DNA of 64,000 nt from Rhodocyclales bacterium. GTDB taxonomy: Bacteria > Pseudomonadota > Gammaproteobacteria > Burkholderiales > Rhodocyclaceae. Location: the NCBI GenBank assembly GCA_016183655.1, contig JACPEH010000008.1:186001-250000 (forward strand), in the 5' to 3' direction. A model generated the notes under the pieces. It did no database searches, had not been told where the DNA came from, and saw only the letters and a list, made by a program, of their open reading frames with translations. Every line of letters starts with the position of its first letter. Positions within the stretch are counted from its first letter, which is position 1. This document shows positions 26,851 through 34,417 of this stretch, one piece after another. The translations under genes were made by a program, and so were the position numbers.

Positions 26851-29187
26851 TCAGCCGCCAAACGCCTTCCGTATTGCATCGAAGATGGATTTGAGCGGCG
26901 ACACCTCAACGTCCAGAGTCTTGACCCCGTCATCGCCCTTGAATTCATCGTAGACCCAGTCGCCATCGACGACGGAGACGCCCGGCGGCGGCTTTCTTTC
27001 GCTGATCGGCTTGCCGGACAGGGCCTGGCGCATGTAGTCGATCCAGATCGGCAGCGCCAGCGTTGCGCCGAATTCGCGGCCGCCGAGCGACTTGGGCTGG
27101 TCGTGCCCCATCCACGCAACGGCGACGACGTTGCCGGCGTAGCCGGCAAACCAGCCGTCGACCGCGTCGCTGGTGGTGCCGGTCTTGCCGGCGAGGTCGC
27201 TGCGTGCCAGGCGCTGGCTCGCCTGGGCGCCGGTGCCGCGGCTGACCACTTCGCGCAGCATGCTGTCGATGATGAAAGCGTTGCGGGCGTCGATCACCCG
27301 TTGCTCGTCCTGCCGGGGCGGCGGCGGTGGCGCCTGCCACAGCACGTTGCCGCGGGCATCGGTGATTTTCTCGATCAAGCGCGGGCTGACCTTGAACCCA
27401 CCGTTGGCGAACACCGCGTAGGCGGTCGCCATCTGCAGCGGGGTGACCGAGCCGCTGCCCAGCGTCATGGTCAGATTGGCCGGATGCTTGGCGGCATCGA
27501 AACCGAAGCGTTGCAGATAGTCGCGCGCATAGGGCGGCGAGATGGCTTGCAGCAGGCGGACCGCGATGACGTTCTTCGAGCGGGCCAGCGCCTCGCGCAG
27601 GCTGATCGGGCCGTCGAAGCCGTCGTCGTTGCGGGGTTCCCACGGCTGGCCGTCTGCGCCGCCGGGCAGCGAGAGCGGGGCATCGTTCATCAGCGTGGCC
27701 GGCGAGAAGCCCTTTTCCAGCGCGGCCGAATAAACGAAGGGCTTGATGCTCGATCCCGGCTGGCGCCAGGCGCGGGTGACATGGTTGAACTGGTTGCGGG
27801 AAAAGTCGAAGCCGCCGACCAGCGCCCGGTAAGCGCCATCCTCGGCATTGATGGCGACGAAAGCGGCATCGACTTCCGGCATCTGACTGATAGACCAGCG
27901 GCCCTTGCCGTCCTGGCTGGCGCGGACCACCGAACCGACACGAATCTTCAGATCCATTTTGGCGTTTGCTTGCAGCGCGCGGGCGGCAAAACGCAGCCCG
28001 TCGCCCTTGATTTCCAGCGTGTCGCCGGAGGCGGGTTCGGCGCGGACACGCTTGGCGGAGACTTCGGTGACGACGGCCGCGATCAGGTTGTCGCTGCCCG
28101 GATGCCTGGCCAGGGTCCTCTCGATGGCCTCATCCCGCTCCTCCGCATTGTCCGGCAGCTCGACAAAGGCTTCCGGCCCGCGGTAGCCGTGGCGCTGGTC
28201 GTAGGCCAGCACGTTGCGCCGGACCGCGTCGTAGGCGGCGTTCTGCTCGGCCTTGTCGAGCGTGGTATAGACATTGAAGCCCCGCGTATAGGTATCGCCC
28301 TGGTATTGCGCGTGGAGCTCCTGGCGCACCAGCTCGGCGACGTGGTCGGCATGGGCCTCGAACTGCAGGCGGTGGCCGATCGTGAGTGCCTGGCCGACGG
28401 CCTCGTCATGTTGCGCCTGCGTGATCTTGCCCAGCTGCAGCATGCGCTTCAGCACGAGTTCCTGGCGGGCCTTGGCCCGTAGCGGATTGACCGCCGGATT
28501 GTGCTTGGCCGGGTTTTGCGGGATGCCGGCGAGCATGGCCGCTTCCGCCAGCGTCAGCTCCGGCAGGCGCTTGTTGAAATAGGTGCGGGCGGCGCTGGCG
28601 AAGCCATGCGTGCGCTGGCCGAGGTAGATCTGGTTCATGTAGAGCTCAAGGATCCGGTCCTTGCTCAAGGCCGATTCGATGCGGTAGGCCAGCACCACCT
28701 CGGTCAGTTTGCGCTTCACGGTTTTCTCCCGGGAGAGGAAGAAAGTGCGCGCCACCTGCATCGTGATCGTCGAGGCGCCCTGGCGAAAACCGCCGCTCAG
28801 ATCGGCCACCAGCGCCCGCAGCACCCCGCGGTAATCGACGCCGCTGTGCTCGTAGAAGCGCGCATCCTCGATCGCCAGCAGCGCCTCCTTCAAGACCGGG
28901 GGGATTTCCCCGATCGGCGTGAAGTCCCGGTGTTCGTCGCCGAACTCCCCGAGCAGCGCGCCATCGGCCGTGTAGATCCGCAACGGAATCTTCGGCCGGT
29001 AGTCGGTCACGACGTCGAAGGCCGGCAGGCTGGGGAGGACGGTTACGAGCGTCGCGCCGACCAGCACGAACAGCGCCAGGACGATATCGGCGCCCAGCGC
29101 CAGCAGGGTGCGCCGCAGGTCATTGCGGTAGCTGGCGGTGGCAAAGGGCAAGGCAAGAAAGCTGACGGCTGTTGAGAAGAAGCTCAC
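26851..29187 (-). CDS. mrcA: Penicillin-binding protein 1A (bifunctional transglycosylase/transpeptidase)
   Basis: 778 residues, normal PBP1A length. One membrane anchor lies at about 30-55 (LGADIVLALFVLVGATLV). The GT51 domain holds AIEDARFYEHSGVDYRGVLR (catalytic Glu), GASTITMQVARTFFLSREKT and YMNQIYLGQRTHGFASAA. An OB-like insert precedes the transpeptidase domain with GSSIKPFVYSAAL (active-site Ser), the SKN motif, and KTGTT. It polymerises and cross-links peptidoglycan at the inner membrane. The start is GTG, as no suitable ATG precedes the anchor. Confidence 0.95.
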   Translation of the reverse strand: MSFFSTAVSFLALPFATASYRNDLRRTLLALGADIVLALFVLVGATLVTVLPSLPAFDVVTDYRPKIPLRIYTADGALLGEFGDEHRDFTPIGEIPPVLKEALLAIEDARFYEHSGVDYRGVLRALVADLSGGFRQGASTITMQVARTFFLSREKTVKRKLTEVVLAYRIESALSKDRILELYMNQIYLGQRTHGFASAARTYFNKRLPELTLAEAAMLAGIPQNPAKHNPAVNPLRAKARQELVLKRMLQLGKITQAQHDEAVGQALTIGHRLQFEAHADHVAELVRQELHAQYQGDTYTRGFNVYTTLDKAEQNAAYDAVRRNVLAYDQRHGYRGPEAFVELPDNAEERDEAIERTLARHPGSDNLIAAVVTEVSAKRVRAEPASGDTLEIKGDGLRFAARALQANAKMDLKIRVGSVVRASQDGKGRWSISQMPEVDAAFVAINAEDGAYRALVGGFDFSRNQFNHVTRAWRQPGSSIKPFVYSAALEKGFSPATLMNDAPLSLPGGADGQPWEPRNDDGFDGPISLREALARSKNVIAVRLLQAISPPYARDYLQRFGFDAAKHPANLTMTLGSGSVTPLQMATAYAVFANGGFKVSPRLIEKITDARGNVLWQAPPPPPRQDEQRVIDARNAFIIDSMLREVVSRGTGAQASQRLARSDLAGKTGTTSDAVDGWFAGYAGNVVAVAWMGHDQPKSLGGREFGATLALPIWIDYMRQALSGKPISERKPPPGVSVVDGDWVYDEFKGDDGVKTLDVEVSPLKSIFDAIRKAFGG

Positions 29188-29463
29188 GCGCGGGTCCTGG
29201 CTGAGGCGCCCCCTGGGGCGGTTGAAGGCGCTGGCAAGCCAGTCACCGAAAGGCGCAGTTTAGCCGCAACCGCGGCGGGAATGCGGGCCCCGGCGGGCGC
29301 CTCCTCTCTCGCCACCCGACGCGCTTTTTGCAGCAGAACTCGGCTCAGTTCGAGGAACGCCCGGCTGTGAGCCATTTGCTTCCGAAGCCCAGCCTGCCTG
29401 CGGTCGGCTCGTCGCCAGCCAGGCCACCGGGCCGACGCCGTGATCCGATTCGCCGCCGCTTCC
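29188..29463. other. Region without a supported gene
   Basis: Upstream of PBP1A. Reading frames here lack family signatures; part of the stretch may be decayed sequence belonging to the hydrolase remnant next to it. Confidence 0.4.
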
Positions 29464-29496
29464 GGAAAACAAGCTGCCCTGCGCACGCAGGGCAGC
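29464..29496 (-). terminator. Intrinsic terminator, minus strand
   Basis: GCTGCCCTGCG (29473-29483), 2-nt loop, CGCAGGGCAGC (29486-29496). On the minus strand the stem is followed by TTGTTTTCC. It lies after the hydrolase remnant and would end the ohr transcript. Confidence 0.75.
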
Positions 29497-29513
29497 CGCG
29501 GATGGGCCGGTTT

Positions 29514-29626
29514 AACTGCGCAGGAAGTCCAGCAGCTCCCGGTTGAGGCGATCCTTGTGGGTCTCGCCGAGGCCGTGCGGGGCGGTGGGGTTGGCCGCGG
29601 TCTTCCGCGTCGCGGCGTCACCGCCG
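29514..29626 (-). pseudogene. Alpha/beta-hydrolase (chloroperoxidase-like) remnant
   Basis: The minus strand ends in an intact C-terminal piece, APHGLGETHKDRLNRELLDF followed by LRS and stop. This is the familiar histidine-bearing end of non-haem chloroperoxidase-type alpha/beta hydrolases (consensus [20 protein letters not shown]). Upstream in the same frame only about 15 unrelated residues remain before the ohr stop codon, so more than 80 percent of the gene has been deleted. The terminator of the old gene is retained. Confidence 0.7.
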
Positions 29627-30055
29627 TCAGTCGACGATCACCAGCGTCACGTCGATGTTGCCGCGCGTGGCGTTCGAGTACGGGCAGACGATGTGCGCCT
29701 GGTCGACCAGCGTGCGGGCCTGTTCGGCGGGCAGGCCGGGCAGGCTGATCCGCAGCTCGACCTGGATCGCGAAGCCGGTCGGGACCGGGCCGATGCCGAC
29801 CCGGCCGGTGATCTGCGCGTCGCCCGGCAGTGCGACCTTCGACTGGGCAGCGACGTACTTCAAGGCGCCCAGGAAGCAGGCGGCGTAGCCGGCGGCGAAC
29901 AGCTGTTCGGGGTTGGTACCGGGGCCGCCGGCGCCGCCCAGTTCGCGCGGCGTCGACAACTGCACGTCGAGCACCTGGTCGGACGAGACGGCGCGGCCTT
30001 CGCGGCCGCCAGTGGCGGTGGCTTCAGCGGTGTAGAGGATTTTTTCGATGGACAT
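29627..30055 (-). CDS. ohr: Organic hydroperoxide resistance protein Ohr
   Basis: 142 residues, exact family length. The thiol peroxidase residues are Cys60 ([13 protein letters not shown]) and Cys124 ([14 protein letters not shown]), and the active-site Glu lies in [11 protein letters not shown]. Ohr reduces organic and fatty-acid hydroperoxides with lipoylated partners in the cytoplasm. It is divergent from an AraC regulator with an RclR-like sensor region, rather than from the usual MarR-type OhrR, so control is probably through that regulator. Confidence 0.95.
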   Translation of the reverse strand: MSIEKILYTAEATATGGREGRAVSSDQVLDVQLSTPRELGGAGGPGTNPEQLFAAGYAACFLGALKYVAAQSKVALPGDAQITGRVGIGPVPTGFAIQVELRISLPGLPAEQARTLVDQAHIVCPYSNATRGNIDVTLVIVD

Positions 30056-30142
30056 GGTGGACTCCTGGGTTCGTTCGTCGGGTTGAGGATTGCCGGTTGG
30101 CAGGACGAACTTTGCGCCAAGTATCGGGACGCCATGCTATAA

Positions 30143-30170
30143 ATAGTCCTGAATATTTGATCAGGAGTAT
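30143..30170. promoter_or_regulatory. Inverted-repeat operator overlapping the RBS of the AraC gene
   Basis: ATAGTCCTGA (30143-30152), 8-bp spacer, TCAGGAGTAT (30161-30170): 9 of 10 bases in the arms are complementary. It covers the AGGAG ribosome-binding site of the regulator gene and lies 88 bp from the ohr start. Probable binding site for autoregulation and ohr control. Confidence 0.65.
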
Positions 30171-30173
30171 TTC

Positions 30174-31019
30174 ATGACCGATCGACTGGCGGCGCTGCTG
30201 GAGCATTTCTCGATCACCGCGCGCGTCTTCCATTCCGGCGCGCTGTGCGGCGTCAACGAACTGCCGGGCGAGGGCAGCGCCGGCCAGCTCCACCTGATCC
30301 GCCAGGGCGCGGTCGAAGTCTGGCACGGCGGGACACTGGCGGCGCGGGTCAGCGAGCCCAGCCTGCTGCTCTACCCGCAGCCGATGGCGCACCGCTTCGT
30401 CACCGACCCCGAGCGCGGGGCCGACTTCGCGTGCGCCAACCTCAGTTTCGACGGCGGCCCGGCCAACCCCGTCGCCGCCGCGCTGCCGCCCTTCGTCTGC
30501 CTGCCGCTGAGCGCGCTGCAGGGCAGCGAGCCGGTGCTGGAGCTGCTCTTCGCCGAGGCCTTTGCCCGGAACTGCGGGCGCCAGGCGGTGCTCGACCGGC
30601 TGTTCGAGGTGGTGCTGATCCAGGTGCTGCGGCACCTGATGGAGGAAGGCCGCACCCAGGTCGGGATGCTGCTCGGGATGGCCCACCCGCGCCTGCGCCA
30701 GGCCCTGATCGCCATGCATGAACAGCCGGCGCGGGAATGGTCGCTGGCGACGCTGGCCGCGCAGGCCGGCATGTCGCGCAGCGTGTTCGCCCGGCTCTTC
30801 CGCGAACGCCTCGGCTGCACGCCAGGCGCCTACCTGCAGCGCTGGCGCGTCGGCCTCGCGCAGCGGGCATTGCTGGCGGGGCGCCCGCTCAAGCTGGTCG
30901 CCATCGAGGTCGGCTACGGCAGCGAAGCCGCCTTCTCGCGCGCGTTCAAGGCCTGTTGCGGGCTGTCGCCCCGCGAGTGGCGGCTGGCGAGCGATGGCAA
31001 AAGCGGCGGCGACTCGTGA
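30174..31019 (+). CDS. AraC-family regulator, RclR-like redox sensor
   Basis: 281 residues. The cupin-type N-terminal domain holds Cys25 (SGALCGVNELPGEG) and Cys87 (DFACANLSFDGG), placed like the two redox-active cysteines of RclR, the reactive-chlorine sensor of E. coli. A central HPRLRQALIAMHEQPAREWS segment leads to two AraC helix-turn-helices (LATLAAQAGMSRSVFARLF; LKLVAIEVGYGSEAAFSRAF). ATG 30174 follows AGGAG. Divergent from ohr with a palindrome between, so it likely induces ohr under oxidant stress. Its real inducer (HOCl, hydroperoxide or other) cannot be read from sequence. Confidence 0.87.
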   Translation: MTDRLAALLEHFSITARVFHSGALCGVNELPGEGSAGQLHLIRQGAVEVWHGGTLAARVSEPSLLLYPQPMAHRFVTDPERGADFACANLSFDGGPANPVAAALPPFVCLPLSALQGSEPVLELLFAEAFARNCGRQAVLDRLFEVVLIQVLRHLMEEGRTQVGMLLGMAHPRLRQALIAMHEQPAREWSLATLAAQAGMSRSVFARLFRERLGCTPGAYLQRWRVGLAQRALLAGRPLKLVAIEVGYGSEAAFSRAFKACCGLSPREWRLASDGKSGGDS

Positions 31020-31116
31020 GCCCGGTCGTCGCGCCAGCGAGCGCTGGCGCGCCACCGACGGCACGGCGGGAGAAGCGGCCGAAAAACCGGCACCGACGAA
31101 CCGGCACAGCGGAAAT

Positions 31117-31147
31117 GAAAACGCCCCGAACGAATCGGGGCGTTTTC
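31117..31147. terminator. Bidirectional terminator between the AraC gene and htpG
   Basis: GAAAACGCCCCGA (31117-31129), ACGAA loop, TCGGGGCGTTTTC (31135-31147). A-rich left arm and T-rich right arm serve both converging genes. Confidence 0.85.
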
Positions 31148-31165
31148 GTTGGCGGCTGAAGCGGC

Positions 31166-33061
31166 TTACTTGCCGGCCGACAGCGCCAGCATCAAGTCGT
31201 TGATGCGCTTCACAAACCCGGCCGGGTCTTCCAGCGTGCCGCCTTCGGCGAGCATCGCCTGCTCCAGCAGCAGGTTGGCCCAGTCGGCGAAGCGGGTTTC
31301 CTCGTACTTCAGCCGCTGCACGGCGAGGTGGTTGGGGTTGATTTCGAGGATCGGCTTCGAGCCCGGCGCCTTCTGCCCGGCGGCCTTGAGGATGCGCGCC
31401 AGGTTGCCGCCGAGGTCGTGCTCGTCGGCGACGATGCACGAGGGCGAATCGGTCAGGCGGTGGGTGACGCGGACGTCCTTCACCTTGTCGCCGAGTTCGG
31501 TCTTGATGCGTTCGATCAAGTCCTTGTACTCGTCGGCGGCCTTCTCGGCTTCCTTCTTCTCGGCTTCGTCCTCCAGCTGGCCGAGGTCGAGGCCGCCCTT
31601 GGCGACCGACTGCAACTGCTTGCCGTCGAACTCGGTCAGGCTGCCGACCACCCACTCGTCGACGCGCTCGGAGAGCAGCAGCACTTCGATGCCCTTCTTG
31701 CGGAAGATTTCGAGATGCGGGCTATTCTTCGCGGCGGTGAAGGTCTCGGCGGTGACGTAGTAGATCTTCTCCTGGCCTTCCTTCATGCGGCTGACGTAGT
31801 CGGCGAGCGAGACGGTCTCGTCGGTGGTGTCGTTGTGCGTCGAGGCGAAGCGCAGCAGCTTGGCGATGCGGTCCTTGTTGGCGTGGTCCTCGCCGACGCC
31901 TTCCTTGAGCACCTTGCCGAACTCGCCCCAGAAGGTGGCGAACTTCTCGGCGTCGTTGGCGGCCAGGTCCTCGATCATGCCGAGCACCTTCTTCACGCAG
32001 CCGCCCTTGATCGTGTCGATGTCCTTGCTCTGCTGCAGGATCTCGCGCGAGACGTTCAACGGCAGGTCGGCCGAATCGACCACCCCGCGCACGAAGCGCA
32101 GGTAGAGCGGCATCAGCTGCTCGGCGTCGTCCATGATGAAGACGCGCTTCACGTAGAGCTTGACGCCGTGACGGGCGCCGCGCTCGAACATGTCGAACGG
32201 CGCGCGTGCCGGGATGTAGAGCAGCTGCGTGTATTCCTGCTTGCCCTCGACGCGGGCGTGCGTCCACGCCAGCGGGTCCTCGAAGTCGTGCGCGACGTGC
32301 TTGTAGAACTCCTTGTACTGCTCCTCGCTGATCTCGGATTTCGGCCGCGCCCACAGCGCGCTCGCCTGGTTGACCGTCTCGTCCTCGTCGGTCTTGACCT
32401 GCTCGCCGTCCTTCCACTCTTCCTTCTGCATCAGGATCGGCAGCGTGATGTGGTCGGAGTACTTCTTCAGGATGCTCTTCAGCTTCCAGCCGCCGAGGAA
32501 CTCGTCCTCGCCGTCGCGCAGGTGCAGGACGACATCGGTGCCGCGGCCATCCTTCTCCACCATCTCGATCGAGAAGTCGCCCTCGCCGGCCGATTCCCAG
32601 CGGATCGCCTGGTCCTTGGTCTGGCCGGCGCGGCGCGAGATCACCGTGACCTTGTCGGCGACGATGAACGACGAGTAGAAGCCGACGCCGAACTGGCCGA
32701 TCAGGTGCGCGTCCTTGGCCTGGTCGCCGGTCAGCGCCGAGAAGAACTCGCGCGTGCCGGACTTGGCGATGGTGCCGAGGTGGGACACGGCTTCCTCGCG
32801 GGAGAGGCCGATGCCGTTGTCGGAGATGGTGATCGTGCGTGCTTCCTTGTCGTAGGCGACGCGGATCTTCAGTTCGGCATCGTTCTCGAACAGGCCGGGA
32901 TTGTCGAGCGCCTCGAAGCGCAGCTTGTCGCAGGCATCCGACGCATTCGAGACCAGCTCGCGCAGGAAGATTTCCTTGTTCGAATACAGCGAATGGATCA
33001 TCAGGTGAAGCAGCTGCTTCACTTCGGCCTGAAAGCCCAGGGTTTCCTTGGTAGCGCCCAT
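31166..33061 (-). CDS. htpG: Molecular chaperone HtpG (bacterial Hsp90)
   Basis: 631 residues. GHKL ATPase domain with [35 protein letters not shown], the [11 protein letters not shown] motif and [15 protein letters not shown]. The middle domain contains [20 protein letters not shown] with the ATP-contacting Arg, and the C-terminal dimerisation domain is present. It folds and remodels client proteins with DnaK. Start [10 protein letters not shown] was chosen as the conserved N-terminus; the frame extends further up without support. Confidence 0.97.
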   Translation of the reverse strand: MGATKETLGFQAEVKQLLHLMIHSLYSNKEIFLRELVSNASDACDKLRFEALDNPGLFENDAELKIRVAYDKEARTITISDNGIGLSREEAVSHLGTIAKSGTREFFSALTGDQAKDAHLIGQFGVGFYSSFIVADKVTVISRRAGQTKDQAIRWESAGEGDFSIEMVEKDGRGTDVVLHLRDGEDEFLGGWKLKSILKKYSDHITLPILMQKEEWKDGEQVKTDEDETVNQASALWARPKSEISEEQYKEFYKHVAHDFEDPLAWTHARVEGKQEYTQLLYIPARAPFDMFERGARHGVKLYVKRVFIMDDAEQLMPLYLRFVRGVVDSADLPLNVSREILQQSKDIDTIKGGCVKKVLGMIEDLAANDAEKFATFWGEFGKVLKEGVGEDHANKDRIAKLLRFASTHNDTTDETVSLADYVSRMKEGQEKIYYVTAETFTAAKNSPHLEIFRKKGIEVLLLSERVDEWVVGSLTEFDGKQLQSVAKGGLDLGQLEDEAEKKEAEKAADEYKDLIERIKTELGDKVKDVRVTHRLTDSPSCIVADEHDLGGNLARILKAAGQKAPGSKPILEINPNHLAVQRLKYEETRFADWANLLLEQAMLAEGGTLEDPAGFVKRINDLMLALSAGK

Positions 33062-33176
33062 GCAGTAACTCCGTGGTAGTTCAAAATGACCCACGCGAGA
33101 TGGGGATGTTTCCGGGGATTTCAAGCCCCCCGAGCGGCAGCCAGTACAGAACGAGGGCCGAACGAACGGAGCGCAT

Positions 33177-33704
33177 CGTCATTCCGGGCCTGCCCCGGAA
33201 TCCAGGGGACACCCCAAGCACCGTTGCTGGATTCCGGGTTCCGCTACGCCGCCCCGGAATGACGTGGGAAGATCCATCGAATGCCGCCGAAGCAACCCCC
33301 CGACGCCCCGTCATTCCGGGCTCGACCCGGAATCCAGGGGACGGCCCAAGCACCGTTGCTGGATTCCGGGTTCCGCTGCGCGGCCCCGGAATGACGTGGG
33401 AGGATCAATCGACTGCCGCCGAACCGACCCCCCGACGCCCCGTCATTCCGGGCTTGACCCGGAATCCAGGGGACGACCCAAGCACCATTGCTGGATTCCG
33501 GGTTCCGCTGCGCGGCCCCGGCATGACGTGGGAGGATCCATCGAATGCCGCCGAAGCAACCCCCCGACGCCCCGTCATTCCGGGCTTGACCCGGAATCCA
33601 GGGGGCGGCCCAAGCACCGTTGCTGGATTCCGGGTTCCGCTGCGCGGCCCCGGAATGACGTGGGAGTATCCATCGAATGCCGCCGAAGCAAGCACCCGAC
33701 GCCC
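33177..33704. repeat. Four tandem 132-bp palindromic repeats
   Basis: Four head-to-tail units start at 33177, 33309, 33441 and 33573, each opening CGTCATTCCGGGC and holding CCGGAATCCAGGGG, CTGGATTCCGGGTTCCGC and CCGGAATGACGTGGGA. The array ends just before the greB stop at 33707, where a fifth unit would begin (CGTCAGGCCGG). The units share their palindromic core with the MITE-like elements at 513 and 21592. Because 132 is divisible by 3, open frames run through the array on both strands, but they are by-products. Confidence 0.9.
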
Positions 33705-33706
33705 CG

Positions 33707-34270
33707 TCAGGCCGGATCGATCGCCTTGTATTCGACGGCGACGATGTCGATCTCGCGAATGCCGGCCGGGCTCTGGAAGCGCACCGAATCGCCCTCCTTC
33801 GCCTTGATCAGCGCACGCGCCAGCGGCGACACCCAGCTGATGTGGCCGCGGCCGAGGTCGGTCTCGTCGACGCCGACGATGGTGTAGGTGTTCTCGGTGC
33901 CGTCCTCGTCGCTGATCGTCACCGTCGCGCCGAAGAAGACCTGGCTGCGGTTCGGCTGCTTGAGCGGGTCGACCACCTCGGCGATGTCGAGGCGCTTGGT
34001 CAGGAAGCGGATGCGGCGGTCGATCTCGCGCAGCCGGCGCTTGCCGTAGATGTAGTCGCCGTTCTCCGAGCGGTCGCCGTTCGACGCCGCCCAGGCGACG
34101 ACCTCGACCACGTGCGGGCGCTCGACGCGCAGCAGGTGGTCGAACTCGGCCTTCAGCCGCGCATGGCCGGCCGGCGTGATGTAGTTCTTCACCCCCTGCG
34201 GCAGCTGCAGGCCGGGCGGGACCTCATCCTCGTCGTCGTGGTCCGCTTCGCGGGTGAAAGCCTTGCTCAT
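33707..34270 (-). CDS. greB: Transcription elongation factor GreB
   Basis: 187 residues. N-terminal coiled coil with the acidic tip (ASNGDRSENGDYIYGKRRLR), then the FKBP-like C-terminal domain (VFFGATVTISDEDGTENTYT, ISWVSPLARALIKAKEGDSV). It stimulates RNA cleavage in backtracked RNA polymerase. A roughly 25-residue acidic N-terminal addition (READHDDEDEVPPG) makes it longer than typical GreB. The stop codon touches the tandem array. Confidence 0.93.
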   Translation of the reverse strand: MSKAFTREADHDDEDEVPPGLQLPQGVKNYITPAGHARLKAEFDHLLRVERPHVVEVVAWAASNGDRSENGDYIYGKRRLREIDRRIRFLTKRLDIAEVVDPLKQPNRSQVFFGATVTISDEDGTENTYTIVGVDETDLGRGHISWVSPLARALIKAKEGDSVRFQSPAGIREIDIVAVEYKAIDPA

Positions 34271-34325
34271 GGTGCGTGTCGGTGCCGGAAAGGGACCCCA
34301 TGATAGCCGAGGCCGGCGGCGGCTG

Positions 34326-34403
34326 TCAGGGGCCGGCCAGCCGCCGCGCCAGCCGGGCGGCGACGAGATGCACCGTCGCGACGGTCAGCGTGCGTTCGGT
34401 CAT
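34326..34403 (-). CDS. Possible 25-residue small ORF after the PEP-utilising gene
   Basis: MTERTLTVATVHLVAARLAR continues for five residues to a stop. The ATG lies 14 bp past the upstream stop and has GAAGGAG about 12 bp before it. It reads like the N-terminus of a protein and could be the truncated start of a lost gene or a real small protein. Nothing else supports it. Confidence 0.3.
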   Translation of the reverse strand: MTERTLTVATVHLVAARLARRLAGP

Positions 34404-34417
34404 TGCCGCCCGCTCCT

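Noticed and set aside
33177-33704. CRISPR array
   Set aside because: The units are tandem copies of 132 bp with almost no variable spacer and with internal palindromes; no cas gene is near.
33073-33807. Open frame with 44-residue repeats through the tandem array
   Set aside because: It arises because the 132-bp unit is a multiple of 3 and lacks stops in this frame; it runs into greB antisense, and has no ribosome-binding site or family match.
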